Shown: positions 22,585 through 32,100 of the stretch, one piece after another | Numbering within the stretch: position 1 is the first letter of the stretch | Layout: every line of letters begins with the position of its first letter | Origin: Mesorhizobium sp. LSJC280B00 | Lineage (GTDB): Bacteria; Pseudomonadota; Alphaproteobacteria; Rhizobiales; Rhizobiaceae | Reading direction: 5' to 3' | Length of the DNA stretch: 34,155 nt | NCBI RefSeq assembly: GCF_000502835.1 | Contig: NZ_AYVL01000028.1 | Span: 62,228-96,382, forward strand | The notes under the pieces: model-generated | Seen by the model: the letters and a program-made list of their open reading frames with translations, nothing else | Database searches by the model: none | Told to the model about the DNA's origin: nothing | Translations under genes and position numbers: made by a program

Positions 22585-23511
22585 ATGCGTGCCATTATCC
22601 AGAATTCCTTCGGCGGACCCGACGTCCTCGTCATTGCCGATCGCCCCGCGCCATCACCCGAGGCCGGCGAAGTGCTCGTCCGCATCGAGGCGGCCGGCAT
22701 CAATCCGGTCGATGGTGCGGTGCGCGGCGGCCACTATCCGCTGCTCGGCGAGCCGCCTTTTGTCCTTGGCTGGGACGTTTCGGGAGTTGTCGAGGCGCTG
22801 GGCTCCGGCGTCTCCGGCCTCAAGGTCGGCGATGCCGTGTTCGGCATGACGCGCTTTCCCAAACAGGCGGCAGCCTACGCCGAACTCGCCGCTGTCCCGG
22901 CTGATGAGCTTGCGCCGAAACCTGAAGGCATAGATCACGCGCAAGCCGCCGCGCTGCCGCTGGCCGGCCTGACGGCCTGGCAAGGCCTTGTCCGCCATGG
23001 CCGGCTCGATTCTGGCAAGCGCGTGCTGATCCACGCCGGAGCCGGCGGCGTCGGCCATCTGGCGGTGCAGATCGCCAAGGCGCACGGCGCTTACGTCGTC
23101 GCGACCGCCAGCCCGGAAAAGCTCGATTTCGTCCGCTCGCTCGGCGCCGACGAGGTGATCGACTACACAAGGGATGATTTCACCGGGAAGGCCCGCGACA
23201 TCGATCTGGTTCTGGACCCGTTCGGCGGCGTGCATGCGGAGCAATCACTGAAAGTGCTCACGGCCGGCGGCGTTCTGGTGTCGCTGCTCGATGTCAGCGA
23301 TGCCACCAAGGCAAAGGCCAGGACGCGAGGCATCCGCGTCGAGCGCATGTCCGTAGTGCCCGACCGTGCCGCTCTGGTGGAGCTCGGCAAATTGATCGAC
23401 GCGAAAAAGCTGGCCGTCCACGTGGCAAAGGCGTTTCCGCTCGAACAGGCCGGTGCCGCCCATGCCTTTCTCGCCACCAGGCCGATCGGCAAGGTGGTGC
23501 TGACGGTCTGA
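22585..23511 (+). CDS. NADP-dependent zinc-free quinone oxidoreductase (MDR superfamily)
   Basis: The 308-residue protein has the GroES-like domain (AAGINPVDGAVRGG, then GWDVSGVVEALGSGVSGLKVGD), no zinc-binding cysteines, and the Rossmann motif AGAGGVGHLAVQIAK (about 152-166). This is the quinone-oxidoreductase/QorB-like branch of the medium-chain dehydrogenases, which reduce quinones or enones with NADPH. ATG 22585 is preceded by AGGAG. It is divergently paired with the HxlR regulator, so induction by electrophilic quinones or aldehydes is likely. A strong symmetric terminator follows its stop. Confidence 0.9.
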   Translation: MRAIIQNSFGGPDVLVIADRPAPSPEAGEVLVRIEAAGINPVDGAVRGGHYPLLGEPPFVLGWDVSGVVEALGSGVSGLKVGDAVFGMTRFPKQAAAYAELAAVPADELAPKPEGIDHAQAAALPLAGLTAWQGLVRHGRLDSGKRVLIHAGAGGVGHLAVQIAKAHGAYVVATASPEKLDFVRSLGADEVIDYTRDDFTGKARDIDLVLDPFGGVHAEQSLKVLTAGGVLVSLLDVSDATKAKARTRGIRVERMSVVPDRAALVELGKLIDAKKLAVHVAKAFPLEQAGAAHAFLATRPIGKVVLTV

Positions 23512-23539
23512 AATTGCAGATCGTCGCCCCTCGCAAACG

Positions 23540-23563
23540 TAAGGGCGCTGATCAGCGCCCTTA
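23540..23563. terminator. Bidirectional terminator, perfect 24-bp palindrome
   Basis: TAAGGGCGCTGA and its exact complement form a 24-base perfect palindrome between the convergent oxidoreductase and sciP genes. It would form a GC-rich hairpin in RNA from either strand. Confidence 0.7.
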
Positions 23564-23568
23564 TCGGC

Positions 23569-23844
23569 CTAATGCCGGTATTGCTGGATGCGCGTGGTGC
23601 GCAGGCCGGCAAGGCCGTATTCGTCGATCGACGCTTGCCAGGACAGGAATTCCTCGGTGGTGAGCTTGTAGCGCTGGCATGCCTCTTCGAGGCTCAAAAG
23701 CCCGCCACGCACCGCCGCCACCACTTCCGCCTTGCGCCGGATAACCCAGCGACGTGTGTTTGTCGGCGGCAGATCGGCGATGGTAAGTGGGCTGCCGTCT
23801 GGCCCGATAACATATTTGACTCGCGGTCTAATTAGATCGGTCAT
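23569..23844 (-). CDS. sciP: CtrA inhibitory protein SciP (DUF1153)
   Basis: The 91-residue protein reads VKYVIGPDGSPLTIADLPP, then RRWVIRRKAEVVAAVRGGLL, then LSLEEACQRYKLTTEEFLSW: an almost textbook DUF1153 sequence with a helix-turn-helix of the Trp-repressor-like type. In Caulobacter SciP binds CtrA and stops it from recruiting RNA polymerase during G1. Finding it 2.4 kb from ctrA adds to the cell-cycle cluster. ATG 23844 has GAGAG upstream. The upstream region holds a CCTAA/TTAGG inverted repeat at 23922, but no clear CtrA box. Confidence 0.94.
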   Translation of the reverse strand: MTDLIRPRVKYVIGPDGSPLTIADLPPTNTRRWVIRRKAEVVAAVRGGLLSLEEACQRYKLTTEEFLSWQASIDEYGLAGLRTTRIQQYRH

Positions 23845-23921
23845 CGTACTCTCTACAAAAAACTCAAAGACCCAATCCCCACCACATTACCACCACAGCT
23901 TTAAAATTTGCCTAAGCAGAC

Positions 23922-23934
23922 CCTAATGGTTAGG
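23922..23934. promoter_or_regulatory. Inverted repeat upstream of sciP
   Basis: CCTAA-TGG-TTAGG is a perfect 5-bp inverted repeat lying 78 bp before the sciP start. It resembles a degenerate pair of CtrA-like half sites or an operator for another dimeric regulator; the binding protein is unknown. Confidence 0.35.
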
Positions 23935-24105
23935 TAAGGATCATGAACGCGGCGTTAGCCTTTTCATCGGCATTTGAAACATCTGCCGGCAAGCGCATTG
24001 AACCCGGCAGGAAAAATGAGCCGGCCCGGCAAAGCTGGCGCAGCCGAGACGCTTGACCTATATTCCGGCCATTGGCATTGAAGCGCCGCGCACAACGAAA
24101 GAACC

Positions 24106-25296
24106 ATGAACAGCCTCGATCTTCCCGGACGCCCCGAAAACACCCGCGTCGTCGTCGCCATGTCGGGCGGTGTCGATTCGTCGGTCGTTGCCGGCCTCCT
24201 GAAGCGCGAGGGCTACGACGTCGTCGGCGTCACGCTTCAGCTTTATGACCACGGCGCGGCAACGCACCGGGCCGGCTCATGCTGCGCCGGCCAGGACATC
24301 GACGATGCCCGCCGCGTCTCCGAGACGCTCGGCATCCCGCATTACGTCCTCGATTACGAGGAGCGCTTCCGCAAGGCGGTGATCGACCCGTTCGCCGAGA
24401 GCTATGTCGCCGGCGAAACTCCGATCCCTTGCGTTTCCTGCAATCAGACGGTGAAATTCGCCGACCTTCTTGCGACCGCCAAGGAACTCGGCGCCGACGC
24501 GCTGGCGACCGGCCACTACATCCGTTCCGGCGCCAATGGCGCCCACCGCGCGCTTTACCGGCCGGTCGACGCCGACCGCGACCAGAGCTACTTCCTGTTC
24601 GCTACCACCCAGGCGCAGATCGACTATCTGCGTTTTCCGCTCGGCGGCCTGTCGAAGCCTGAGGTTCGCGCCATCGCCGAGGAGATGGGACTGACGGTTG
24701 CGGCCAAGCAGGACAGCCAGGACATCTGCTTCGTGCCGCAGGGCAAGTATTCCGACATCATCGCCAAGCTGAAGCCGGCTGCCGCCAATCCGGGCGACAT
24801 CGTCCATATAGACGGGCGCGTGCTTGGCCGCCACGAGGGCATTTTGCGCTACACCGTCGGTCAGCGCCGCGGCATCGGCATCGCCTCGGGCGAGCCGCTC
24901 TACGTCGTTCATCTCGACGCCGACCGGGCCCGCGTCGTCGTCGGCCCGCGCGAGGCGCTGGAGACCCACAAGATCTTCTTGCGCAACATGAACTGGCTGG
25001 GCGATGGCCCGCTGACCGCTATCCCGGCGGCCGGGCTTGAGCTTTTCGCCAAGGTGCGCTCGACGCGGCCGCCGCGCCCGGCCGTGCTGCATCACCGCGC
25101 CGGTGTCACTTCAGTGGAACTGGTCGACGGCGAATCCGGCATCGCGCCCGGTCAGGCTTGCGTGCTCTATTCCGACGATGGCAACGAGGCGCGCGTGTTC
25201 GGCGGCGGCTTCATCGAGCGCTCCGAGCGCGGCGCCGAGGCCGAGGCGATGCTGACGCGGCTTGCCGTCCAGCCGGCGCGCGTTCCCGCCGAATAG
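24106..25296 (+). CDS. mnmA: tRNA-specific 2-thiouridylase MnmA
   Basis: MnmA adenylates and thiolates U34 of tRNA-Lys, -Glu and -Gln in the cytoplasm, taking sulfur from the IscS/Tus relay. The 396-residue product is full length. MSGGVDSSV (about 19-27) is the PP-loop ATP site, PCVSCNQTVKF holds one catalytic cysteine and QDSQDICF the second; the C-terminal VGQRRGIGI and ARV segments bind tRNA. ATG 24106 starts just after GAAAGAA; no operon partner is visible. The gene is single and housekeeping, marking conserved chromosome before the tRNA-Met integration site. Confidence 0.97.
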   Translation: MNSLDLPGRPENTRVVVAMSGGVDSSVVAGLLKREGYDVVGVTLQLYDHGAATHRAGSCCAGQDIDDARRVSETLGIPHYVLDYEERFRKAVIDPFAESYVAGETPIPCVSCNQTVKFADLLATAKELGADALATGHYIRSGANGAHRALYRPVDADRDQSYFLFATTQAQIDYLRFPLGGLSKPEVRAIAEEMGLTVAAKQDSQDICFVPQGKYSDIIAKLKPAAANPGDIVHIDGRVLGRHEGILRYTVGQRRGIGIASGEPLYVVHLDADRARVVVGPREALETHKIFLRNMNWLGDGPLTAIPAAGLELFAKVRSTRPPRPAVLHHRAGVTSVELVDGESGIAPGQACVLYSDDGNEARVFGGGFIERSERGAEAEAMLTRLAVQPARVPAE

Positions 25297-25309
25297 ACGG
25301 CGTTTTCTC

Positions 25310-26284
25310 TTAGGGCCTTGTATGGGCGGGCCTTGTATGGGCGACGGTGCCGGCGGTCAGGATGCGCAGCACGCGGATGGCCTCCTCGCCGCTGGTGCGC
25401 GGTTCGGCCCGCGTCTCGATGCAATGGATGAAATGCTCCAGCTCGCGCGTCAGCGGCATGCCCTCACCGACCGCGACATAGGACGGCTCGTTGGCGGTGA
25501 ACGCCCATTGGCCGCTGTCCTGCCACACCGCGTGGCGATAGACGGCAAGCTTGCGCTCCCACGACTCGACATCGTCGAACACCGCCATTGCCTTGGTGCC
25601 GACAACGGTCAGCCGCCGTTCGCGGTAAGGGTTGAGCCGCGAGGCGAACAGATGGCCGCGCAGGCCGTTGGGAAAGCGCATGTGCAGATGCGCAAAGTCG
25701 CTGAGATTGTCGAGAAGAGCAGCGCCTTCGCCGCGCACTTCGACCGGTTCGGTGCCGGTGATGGCCAGGATCATCGACAGATCGTGCGGCGCCAGATCCC
25801 ATAGCGCGTCGTTTTCGGTGTGGAACTTGCCGAGGCCGAGCCGATGCGAATGGATGTAGCGGACTTCGCCGAGTTCGCCATTGTCGATCAGCGCCTTCAG
25901 CGTCTCGAAGGCGGGATGAAAGCGCAGCACGTGGCCGACCATGAAGACACGGCCATTATCGGCGGCCGCCTGCACCGAGCGTTCGGCATCGGCCACCGTC
26001 AGCGCGATCGGCTTCTCCACCAGCACGTCCTTGCCGCCGAGCACGGCGCGCACCGCCATGTCGGCATGGAACTGCGGCGGCAGCGCCATGACGATGGCGT
26101 CGACATCGTCGCGGGCAAACAGCGCCTCCGGCTCTATCGCCAGGCAATCCTGCTCGCTGGCAAAACCCTCCGCACGCGCGGGGTTGACGTCCGAAACCGC
26201 ATGCAGCGCGCCGAGCGCCTTTAGGGTGCGGATGTGGTTGCTGCCCCAGTATCCGCAACCGAGGACTGCAATGCGCGGTTTCAT
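25310..26284 (-). CDS. Gfo/Idh/MocA-family oxidoreductase
   Basis: The 324-residue protein has the Rossmann start IAVLGCGYWGSNHIR (GxGxxG), the EKPIALT motif with catalytic Lys (about 94-99) and a C-terminal alpha/beta domain with DLAPHDLSMIL, whose His-Asp pair matches WlbA/sugar-dehydrogenase members. These enzymes oxidise sugars or inositols with NAD(P); nearest in style are UDP-N-acetyl-amino-glucuronate 3-dehydrogenases, but no polysaccharide genes are adjacent. I use ATG 26284; a TTG adds one codon. Odd feature: the last residues are AHTRPAHTRP, caused by a 15-bp tandem duplication at the 3' end. Confidence 0.88.
   Translation of the reverse strand: MKPRIAVLGCGYWGSNHIRTLKALGALHAVSDVNPARAEGFASEQDCLAIEPEALFARDDVDAIVMALPPQFHADMAVRAVLGGKDVLVEKPIALTVADAERSVQAAADNGRVFMVGHVLRFHPAFETLKALIDNGELGEVRYIHSHRLGLGKFHTENDALWDLAPHDLSMILAITGTEPVEVRGEGAALLDNLSDFAHLHMRFPNGLRGHLFASRLNPYRERRLTVVGTKAMAVFDDVESWERKLAVYRHAVWQDSGQWAFTANEPSYVAVGEGMPLTRELEHFIHCIETRAEPRTSGEEAIRVLRILTAGTVAHTRPAHTRP
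25313..25342. repeat. 15-bp exact tandem duplication in the 3' end of the oxidoreductase gene
   Basis: GGGCCTTGTATGGGC is repeated exactly at 25313-25327 and 25328-25342. Being five codons long, it keeps the frame and adds the second AHTRP to the C-terminus. Confidence 0.85.
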
Positions 26285-26422
26285 CAATTCATGACCATGG
26301 CTTTCGTGGCCGAGACATAGCGACGTGCCTCGCTGAACTCAACCCCGGCCTGTGCGCCCAAATGTCTGCCCGGCAAAGCTTTAGGCGCCAGCAATATGCC
26401 GGCGCGGCAGCCACTTCGATGC

Positions 26423-26451
26423 TTGACAGGCTTGGCCTCGCAACCTTATAT
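26423..26451 (+). promoter_or_regulatory. Sigma-70-type promoter of tRNA-Met
   Basis: TTGACA (26423-26428), a 17-bp spacer and TTATAT (26446-26451) match the housekeeping promoter consensus closely. Transcription would start near 26458, about 60 bases before the tRNA. Confidence 0.75.
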
Positions 26452-26520
26452 CCGCGCGACCTTGGCGAACGCGCCGATATGCCTGCCGATTTAAGCTGGA
26501 TTTCGGGCCTTCGCCGCCCT

Positions 26521-26597
26521 GGCGGGGTAGCTCAGTTGGTTAGAGCACGGGAATCATAATCCTGGGGTCGGGGGTTCAAGTCCCTCTCCCGCTACCA
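26521..26597 (+). tRNA. tRNA-Met (anticodon CAT, elongator type)
   Basis: The 77-nt gene folds as a cloverleaf: acceptor GGCGGGG/TCCCGCT, D-arm GCTC/GAGC, anticodon arm CGGGA-ATCATAA-TCCTG with CAT, T-arm GGGGG-TTCAAGT-CCCTC, discriminator A and encoded CCA. The G-T first pair and anticodon stem differ from initiator tRNA; an Ile2 (lysidine) identity is possible but the sequence looks like alphaproteobacterial elongator tRNA-Met. Its 3' half overlaps, antisense, the end of the serine recombinase gene, so it is the integration target of the element to the right. Confidence 0.93.
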
Positions 26598-28182
26598 CCA
26601 TTCCCCCCACTCCTCTGACGCCGTGGGGGAATGCCTCCTCGCCCAGGAGTGCTGTTAGTCGCCCAGCGATTTCGACTTCGATCCCGCCAATCCTCGATGG
26701 ATCTCGAAACACCGTGACGGTTTCGATCAAGTCCCGCATCGCCTCTGCAGATTCGGAATCGCCAGTAGCAATGCCCTTCGCAAGCCCTGTCTGAAGCTGG
26801 TTCAGTTGTTCCTCGTAGCGTGCGAGCACCGAAGGATGCAGCGCGATCACTCCGGTCGCGGCGGGCACCCGATCCAACTCGGCCAAGATGCACTTACGCT
26901 CTTCATTCAGCGTTGTTGATTGCGGTCCCAGCACGGCTGGGTCGCCATGGCCCTTGGCAATGGCGTTGACCAGCCGATCGATCTCCCGAGATAATTCTCC
27001 AAGCCGTCGTCCCAAACGAGTGCGCCTGGCATCGGTGTCGGCTGCCAAGCGCTTCCGTTCTTCGTGGTACGTCTGGACGTACTGGGCAATCACTTCAGGA
27101 TGGCGCAATTCGGCGGTAAGCCCGTTCAGAACTGCAGTTTCGACCGTATCCAAATAAAAGGTCTTGGGATCGGCGCATGTTCCGCTTTCTGTCGCGGCGG
27201 AACAGCGGATGCGAATGCGCTTGGACTTGTCCATGCCTTTTGACGACATTCCCGCACCACAGGCACCGCACCTCAGGAGCCCCGTGAACATGTGCCGTGG
27301 TCGGCGCTGGTGGCTTGGATGAGTGGTTGCACGCGCCTTCTTCCGCGCGTTCGCTGCGTCGAATAGGTCCGACGAAACAATGGCGAGGTCGGGTACTTCG
27401 ACTATTCGCCATTCCCCCTTGGGATTCGGACGCGAGACACGTTTCCCCGTATCAGGATCCTTGATCATTCTGACCCTGTTCCAGACCAAGCGGCCAGCAT
27501 AAAGCTTATTATGAAGGAGCCCCGTTCCTCTCTGCGCATTTCCATTGATGGTAGAGGCATTCCAGGCTCGACCACGGGGCGGCGGTATGCCGTCTCTATT
27601 TAGATTGTGGGCGATGTCGCGTGGGGTCTGTCCATCGACATACTCCCTGAAGATGCGACGCACGATCTCCGCTTCGTCCTGGGCGATTAGCCGCTTTCCA
27701 GGGTCGCCGAGCACATACGAGTAGCCATAGGTTAATCCACCGGCATGGAGCCCCTTATTAACTCGGCCGGCCTGGCCCCGACGGACTTTATGAGCGATGT
27801 CCTCTCGATAGAGTTGCCCAACAAGACCGCGAAGTCCGACCAAGACCGTGTTCACCACGCCCTCGTGGACGGCACGAATTTCGATACCGAGAAATGAAAG
27901 GCGCTTGTGAATGCCAGCAAGGTCTTCCATGTCGCGGGAGAGCCGATCAAGGGCCTCCACAACGAGAACATCAAATTCGTGCTCACGAGCTCTGTCCATG
28001 AGATGAAGCAAACCGTCACGGCCCATGACGGAGCCGCCGGAGCGCGCTCGATCATCAAAGGTTGCGACAACGTTCAACCGCTCACGTGCTGCATACGCCC
28101 GGCATAAAGCGAGTTGATCGTCTATGGATCGCTCATTCTGGAGGTCGGTTGAGAAGCGTGCATAGATCGCGGTTCGATTCAT
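26554..28182 (-). CDS. Large serine recombinase / integrase
   Basis: The roughly 542-residue protein has the resolvase catalytic domain at the N-terminus (IYARFSTDLQNERSIDDQL with the nucleophilic Ser near residue 9, then EALDRLSRDMEDL), the recombinase domain (about 160-280), a zinc ribbon (CGACGAG then CSAATESGTC) and a coiled-coil motif (about 390-440), as in site-specific integrases that insert phages and islands without cofactors. ATG 28182 begins MNRTAIYARFSTD, the usual start. The last 14 residues (GEGLEPPTPGL and neighbours) are read from the antisense strand of tRNA-Met, so the C-terminus is created at the att junction. It is probably the integrase of the element occupying the right third of the window. 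Confidence 0.93.
   Translation of the reverse strand: MNRTAIYARFSTDLQNERSIDDQLALCRAYAARERLNVVATFDDRARSGGSVMGRDGLLHLMDRAREHEFDVLVVEALDRLSRDMEDLAGIHKRLSFLGIEIRAVHEGVVNTVLVGLRGLVGQLYREDIAHKVRRGQAGRVNKGLHAGGLTYGYSYVLGDPGKRLIAQDEAEIVRRIFREYVDGQTPRDIAHNLNRDGIPPPRGRAWNASTINGNAQRGTGLLHNKLYAGRLVWNRVRMIKDPDTGKRVSRPNPKGEWRIVEVPDLAIVSSDLFDAANARKKARATTHPSHQRRPRHMFTGLLRCGACGAGMSSKGMDKSKRIRIRCSAATESGTCADPKTFYLDTVETAVLNGLTAELRHPEVIAQYVQTYHEERKRLAADTDARRTRLGRRLGELSREIDRLVNAIAKGHGDPAVLGPQSTTLNEERKCILAELDRVPAATGVIALHPSVLARYEEQLNQLQTGLAKGIATGDSESAEAMRDLIETVTVFRDPSRIGGIEVEIAGRLTALLGEEAFPHGVRGVGGMVVAGEGLEPPTPGL
26600..26632. other. Hairpin just downstream of tRNA-Met, inside the recombinase 3' end
   Basis: ATTCCCCCCAC and GTGGGGGAAT pair with one bulged C around a 12-nt loop. 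It begins 3 bp after the tRNA and could terminate or process tRNA-Met transcripts; it also lies at the presumed crossover region. Confidence 0.4.
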
Positions 28183-29137
28183 GATGAGTTTTCTCGGCCT
28201 GTTCACGCTGGTGGTCTTCGCGGGCGGCTTGGCGCGCGAGTGCTTTTGCAAGGCGCAGAATCGCCCGATCGGGCGCTCGGAGCAAGGCCGGTTTTTGAGA
28301 TTTCACAACCATTGCGGGTAGCGCTCGCTACGGCTCGGCTGTGCCCCTGCGGAAAATAGCAGTCCGCAGGATGCGTGGCCTCCTTCAATCCTGCCGAGAT
28401 CATGATCTTGGTCCATGTCTCCCAAGATGTGCAATTGCGGGAGATGAGAGAAGCCATCAAATCGATCGGTCGCAGAAAGGGATAGCAAGGCGTGCGTTTC
28501 GGAAATCCGCGAGCCTGATCGGTTGCGCTCCGTTCAGCCTTGATGGCAAATACCGCAGGTTCAAATCGCGGACATGCAACCACCGATACCGAAACTCGCT
28601 TTAGGTGGCGATTTGAGGTTCGAGTCTTCGAGATGCAACGCCGCACCGCCTGGCAAGTTGATTTTAAAGGATTTTCTCTGGAATTCCATAGCGATTTGTA
28701 TCACAGTTTGTATCTCAGTCCGTATCGCACGACGCGGACCTGGCCACTTGGTAAGTCGCCCTTTCTTATGAGGAACCGAAACGACTTTCAGCGTTGCCGT
28801 GCTTGCGCCAAGATCTGTTCTCGCCGAGCCAACCTCCAAGTGTCGCATTTGGGGCCGCAATCGGACTGGCGGCCTCGAGGCTGGGATACAAGAGAGCAGA
28901 CATTCAGGTCGTCACGAACATCGTCGTGACCTGACCCGAGGCGGATGCTTGATCACTAGGAGCGTATCGTCCGCTTTGCTGCCAAAAGCTATCACCGCCG
29001 CGGCAACCATGTCGGGCTCCAAGCCCCAAATTCTTCGAGAGGGACCTCCACTTCGACAGAAATCCGAGTCTACAGCATTTCCCTGGCATCTGAGTTAATA
29101 TCGCGGCTGAGGGAACCGAATTCTTAGGAGAGCTGGT
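28183..29137. other. Long region without a convincing gene, upstream of the cyclase
   Basis: About 950 bp hold no gene I can support. A minus-strand frame (28203-28646) and a short plus-strand frame ending in REMREAIKSIGRRKG at 28468-28486 show no recognisable domain and look like remnants. The region holds direct repeat copy A (28621-28810), a palindrome CGCCCGATCGGGCG at 28262-28275, a dispersed 17-mer at 28969-28985, and a weak tRNA-3'-end-like match at 28560-28586. Confidence 0.5.
28621..28810 (+). repeat. Direct repeat copy A flanking the cyclase gene
   Basis: This 190-bp segment matches 33081-33257 in the same orientation, at roughly 85-90% identity by eye. Both start CGAGTC and end CGCCA. 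Copy A carries an extra 12 bp (TCACAGTTTGTA, 28701-28712) that looks like a local duplication. Sequence outside the two copies is unrelated, so the edges are sharp. No gene is evident in it. Confidence 0.9.
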
Positions 29138-32100
29138 GTGGACGTTGCCGCTTGGTTGCGAGGCCTCGGCCTCCAGCAATACGAGCAGGCATTTCGCGAC
29201 AACGCGATTGACGCGGAAGTCCTGCCTGAGCTGACCGATGCCGACCTTGAGAAGCTCGGTATGCTCCTCGGTCATCGCAAGCGATTCCGCAAGGCGATAG
29301 TGGGGCTGGGGCCGTCGTCAAGCCATCGCGACGCGAGCACCGATGACATCGCGGCTCAGAGCCGCACCCCGGGTCTAAGCGCGGAGCGTCGACAGCTGAC
29401 CGTAATGTTCGTGGATCTCGTCGGCTCGACGGCGCTGGCGACGCGTCTGGATCCCGAGGACCTGCGTGAGACCATCGGAGCGTATCACCGCTGTGTCGCC
29501 GATACGGTCGCCAACTTCGGCGGCTTTGTCGCCAAGTATATGGGCGACGGAGTTTTGGTGTATTTCGGCTGCCCGCAGGCGCACGAGAACGCCGCCGAGC
29601 AGGCGGTGCGCGCTGGCCTTGCTCTCATCGATGCCGTTAGGCGACTCCCAGAGCCCAAGCCATTGCGGGTTCGTATCGGCATCGGCACCGGAGAGGTCGT
29701 CGTTGGCGATCTGATCACCGCCGGCGAAGGGCAAGAGCGCGGCGTCGTGGGCGAGACGCCGAACCTCGCCGCCCGCCTGCAAGCTCTTGCCGAACCCGAC
29801 GCGGTCGTGATCGGGTCGCAAACGCGGCAGCTGGTCGGCGATCTTTTCGAATATCGCGATCTTGGCGCCGTCGAGGTGAAAGGCTTTCCGGAGCCGATCC
29901 ATCCCTATCAAGTGTTTCGTGAGAGCGCTGTCGAAAGCCGGTTCGAGGCGCTGCATGGGACGACGCCCACGCCGCTGGTCGGGCGTGAGGAGGAGGTCGA
30001 CCTGCTGCAGCGCCACTGGCATCGCGCGAAAAGTGGTGAAGGTCGTGTGGTGCTGCTCTCAGGCGAGCCCGGCATCGGAAAGTCGCGCCTCACCGTCATA
30101 TTGCAGGAGCGGATCCAGAATGAGCGACACACCCGCTTGCGCTATTTCTGTTCGCCGCACCATCAAGACAGCGCGCTCCACCCGACCATTGCGCAGCTAG
30201 AACGTGCCGCCGGGTTGGAGCGCGACGACCCACCTGATAGGAAGCTGGATAAGCTTGCGGCCCTGCTTGGCCCGACCTCGCCGGAGGACGTGGCGCTGCT
30301 GGCCGAGCTGCTGTCGTTGCCGACCGAAGGTCGCCTCCCGCGTCTCCAAGTGACGCCCCAGCGTAAGAAAGAGAAGACCTTCGATGCGTTGCTCCGGCAG
30401 CTCGAAGACCTGGCGCGACAAGGTCCGGTGCTGATGCTCTTCGAGGATGTGCACTGGATCGACCCCAGCTCGCGCGAGCTGCTCGACCTTGTAGTCGAGC
30501 GCGTGCCGCGCCTGCCAGTGCTGCTTCTCCTCACGTTCCGCCCCGAGTTTCAACCGCCATGGACCGGGCAGGCGCACGTCACGGTTCTTGTCCTCAACCG
30601 GCTCGACCGTCGTGAAGGCGCCGCGCTGGTCCAGCGGGTCGTCGGCACCGGGGAGCTGCCGAGCGACGTTGTCGCGGAGATCATCGAGCGCACGGATGGG
30701 GTGCCACTGTTCGTCGAGGAGCTGACCAAGGCGGTGTTGGAGGGCGGCAACACCAGGACAGTGCTCTCAAGAGCTGCTGCGACGGCGTTGAACGTACCCG
30801 CCACGCTGCATGCCTCGTTGATGGCGCGGCTCGATCGCCTCGGCTCAACCGTTAAGGAGGTCGCCCAGGTCGGCGCGGTTCTCGGTCGGGAGTTCTCCTA
30901 CAAATTGCTGGCAGCGGTCGCACAGCGAAATGCCGCTGATCTAAATGGCGCACTGGATCAACTCGTCGGCGCCGGTCTGGTGTTCTGCCGCGGGACCCGG
31001 CCACTGGCCACTTACCTCTTCAAGCATGCGCTCGTTCAGGACGCAGCGTATGGCACGCTGCTGCGCGCTAAGCGCCAGGAGATACATAAGCGTGTCGCAG
31101 ACGTGTTGGAGGAAAAGTGGACCGAAATCACTGAACCGCAACCCGAGCTCCTCGCGCACCACCTTCAGGAAGCTGGGGATTGGGCGGGCGCGCTCGATCA
31201 CTGGCAAAAGGCGGGAGGGGCCGCCGTGGCCAGAGCTGCCACTCGGGAAGCCGTGTCGCACTTTGCCAGTGCCATTGACTGCAACAGGAGACTTGGCGAT
31301 GTGTCCGGCGGCGCCGAACGGATGACGCGTCTCCACCTTGCGATGGCCAATGCCTTGATGCAGGCTGAAGGGTATCGTTCTGAGCGCCTTGGGAAGACGC
31401 TTGAAGGTGCACGTTTTGCCGCCGCGAACACTGCATTGGTCGAATTGCAATGTGACGTTGCGCTTTCACTCGCTCCATTTTTTTATGCCACTGGGCGCAA
31501 TCACGATTACCTGGCCCTGGCCGAAGAGCAGCTCGCAAACGATACCAATCTCGTTCCAGCGGCTTATCTGAGTGCACTTTGGGCGGCAAAGGGGATTGCT
31601 CACTACAACCGGGGAGAACAACCGCTGGCAGCGGAGGCCCTACGCAAGGCCTTAGCTCTGAGTGAACGTGTTGAAGCAAGTCGTCGTATCTTGTTCGCTG
31701 GTGCGGATCAACGGCTCTCTGCCCAAGAGTATCTTAGCGGTTCGCTGATCATATTGGGCTTCTTTGACGATGCCGTCGAACAAAAAGAGCAACTGATTCG
31801 AACTGTCGGTCAGCTCGATAAACCGTTTGACCTCGCCTGGTATCTTCTCGCTCAGTGTGAATTTTTTGCTATATTCGGCCAATACGAGGAACTACTTGAG
31901 ACCGCTACGAAGATCGTCGAAATTTGCGATCGGCATGGCTACGCGGCGCGTCGAAGCAGCGGCATTAGGTGGCGTGGCCATGCCCGCTCGCATTTAGGTG
32001 AACTGGATGCCGGCATCGATGACGTCCGGGAGAGTATGGTTCTTTGGCGTGGGCAGGGCGTCGTATTTCATACCCCTGAGAAAACATGCGAACTTTGTGA

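Noticed and set aside
28560..28586. attR-like copy of the tRNA-Met 3' end (GGTTCAA...ACCACC)
   Set aside because: Only about 19 of 27 bases agree and the T-stem does not pair; it also lies right behind the recombinase, too near for the far end of a sizeable element.
28203..28646. Minus-strand 147-codon frame upstream of the recombinase
   Set aside because: No domain, poor start and overlaps repeat copy A; probably non-coding.
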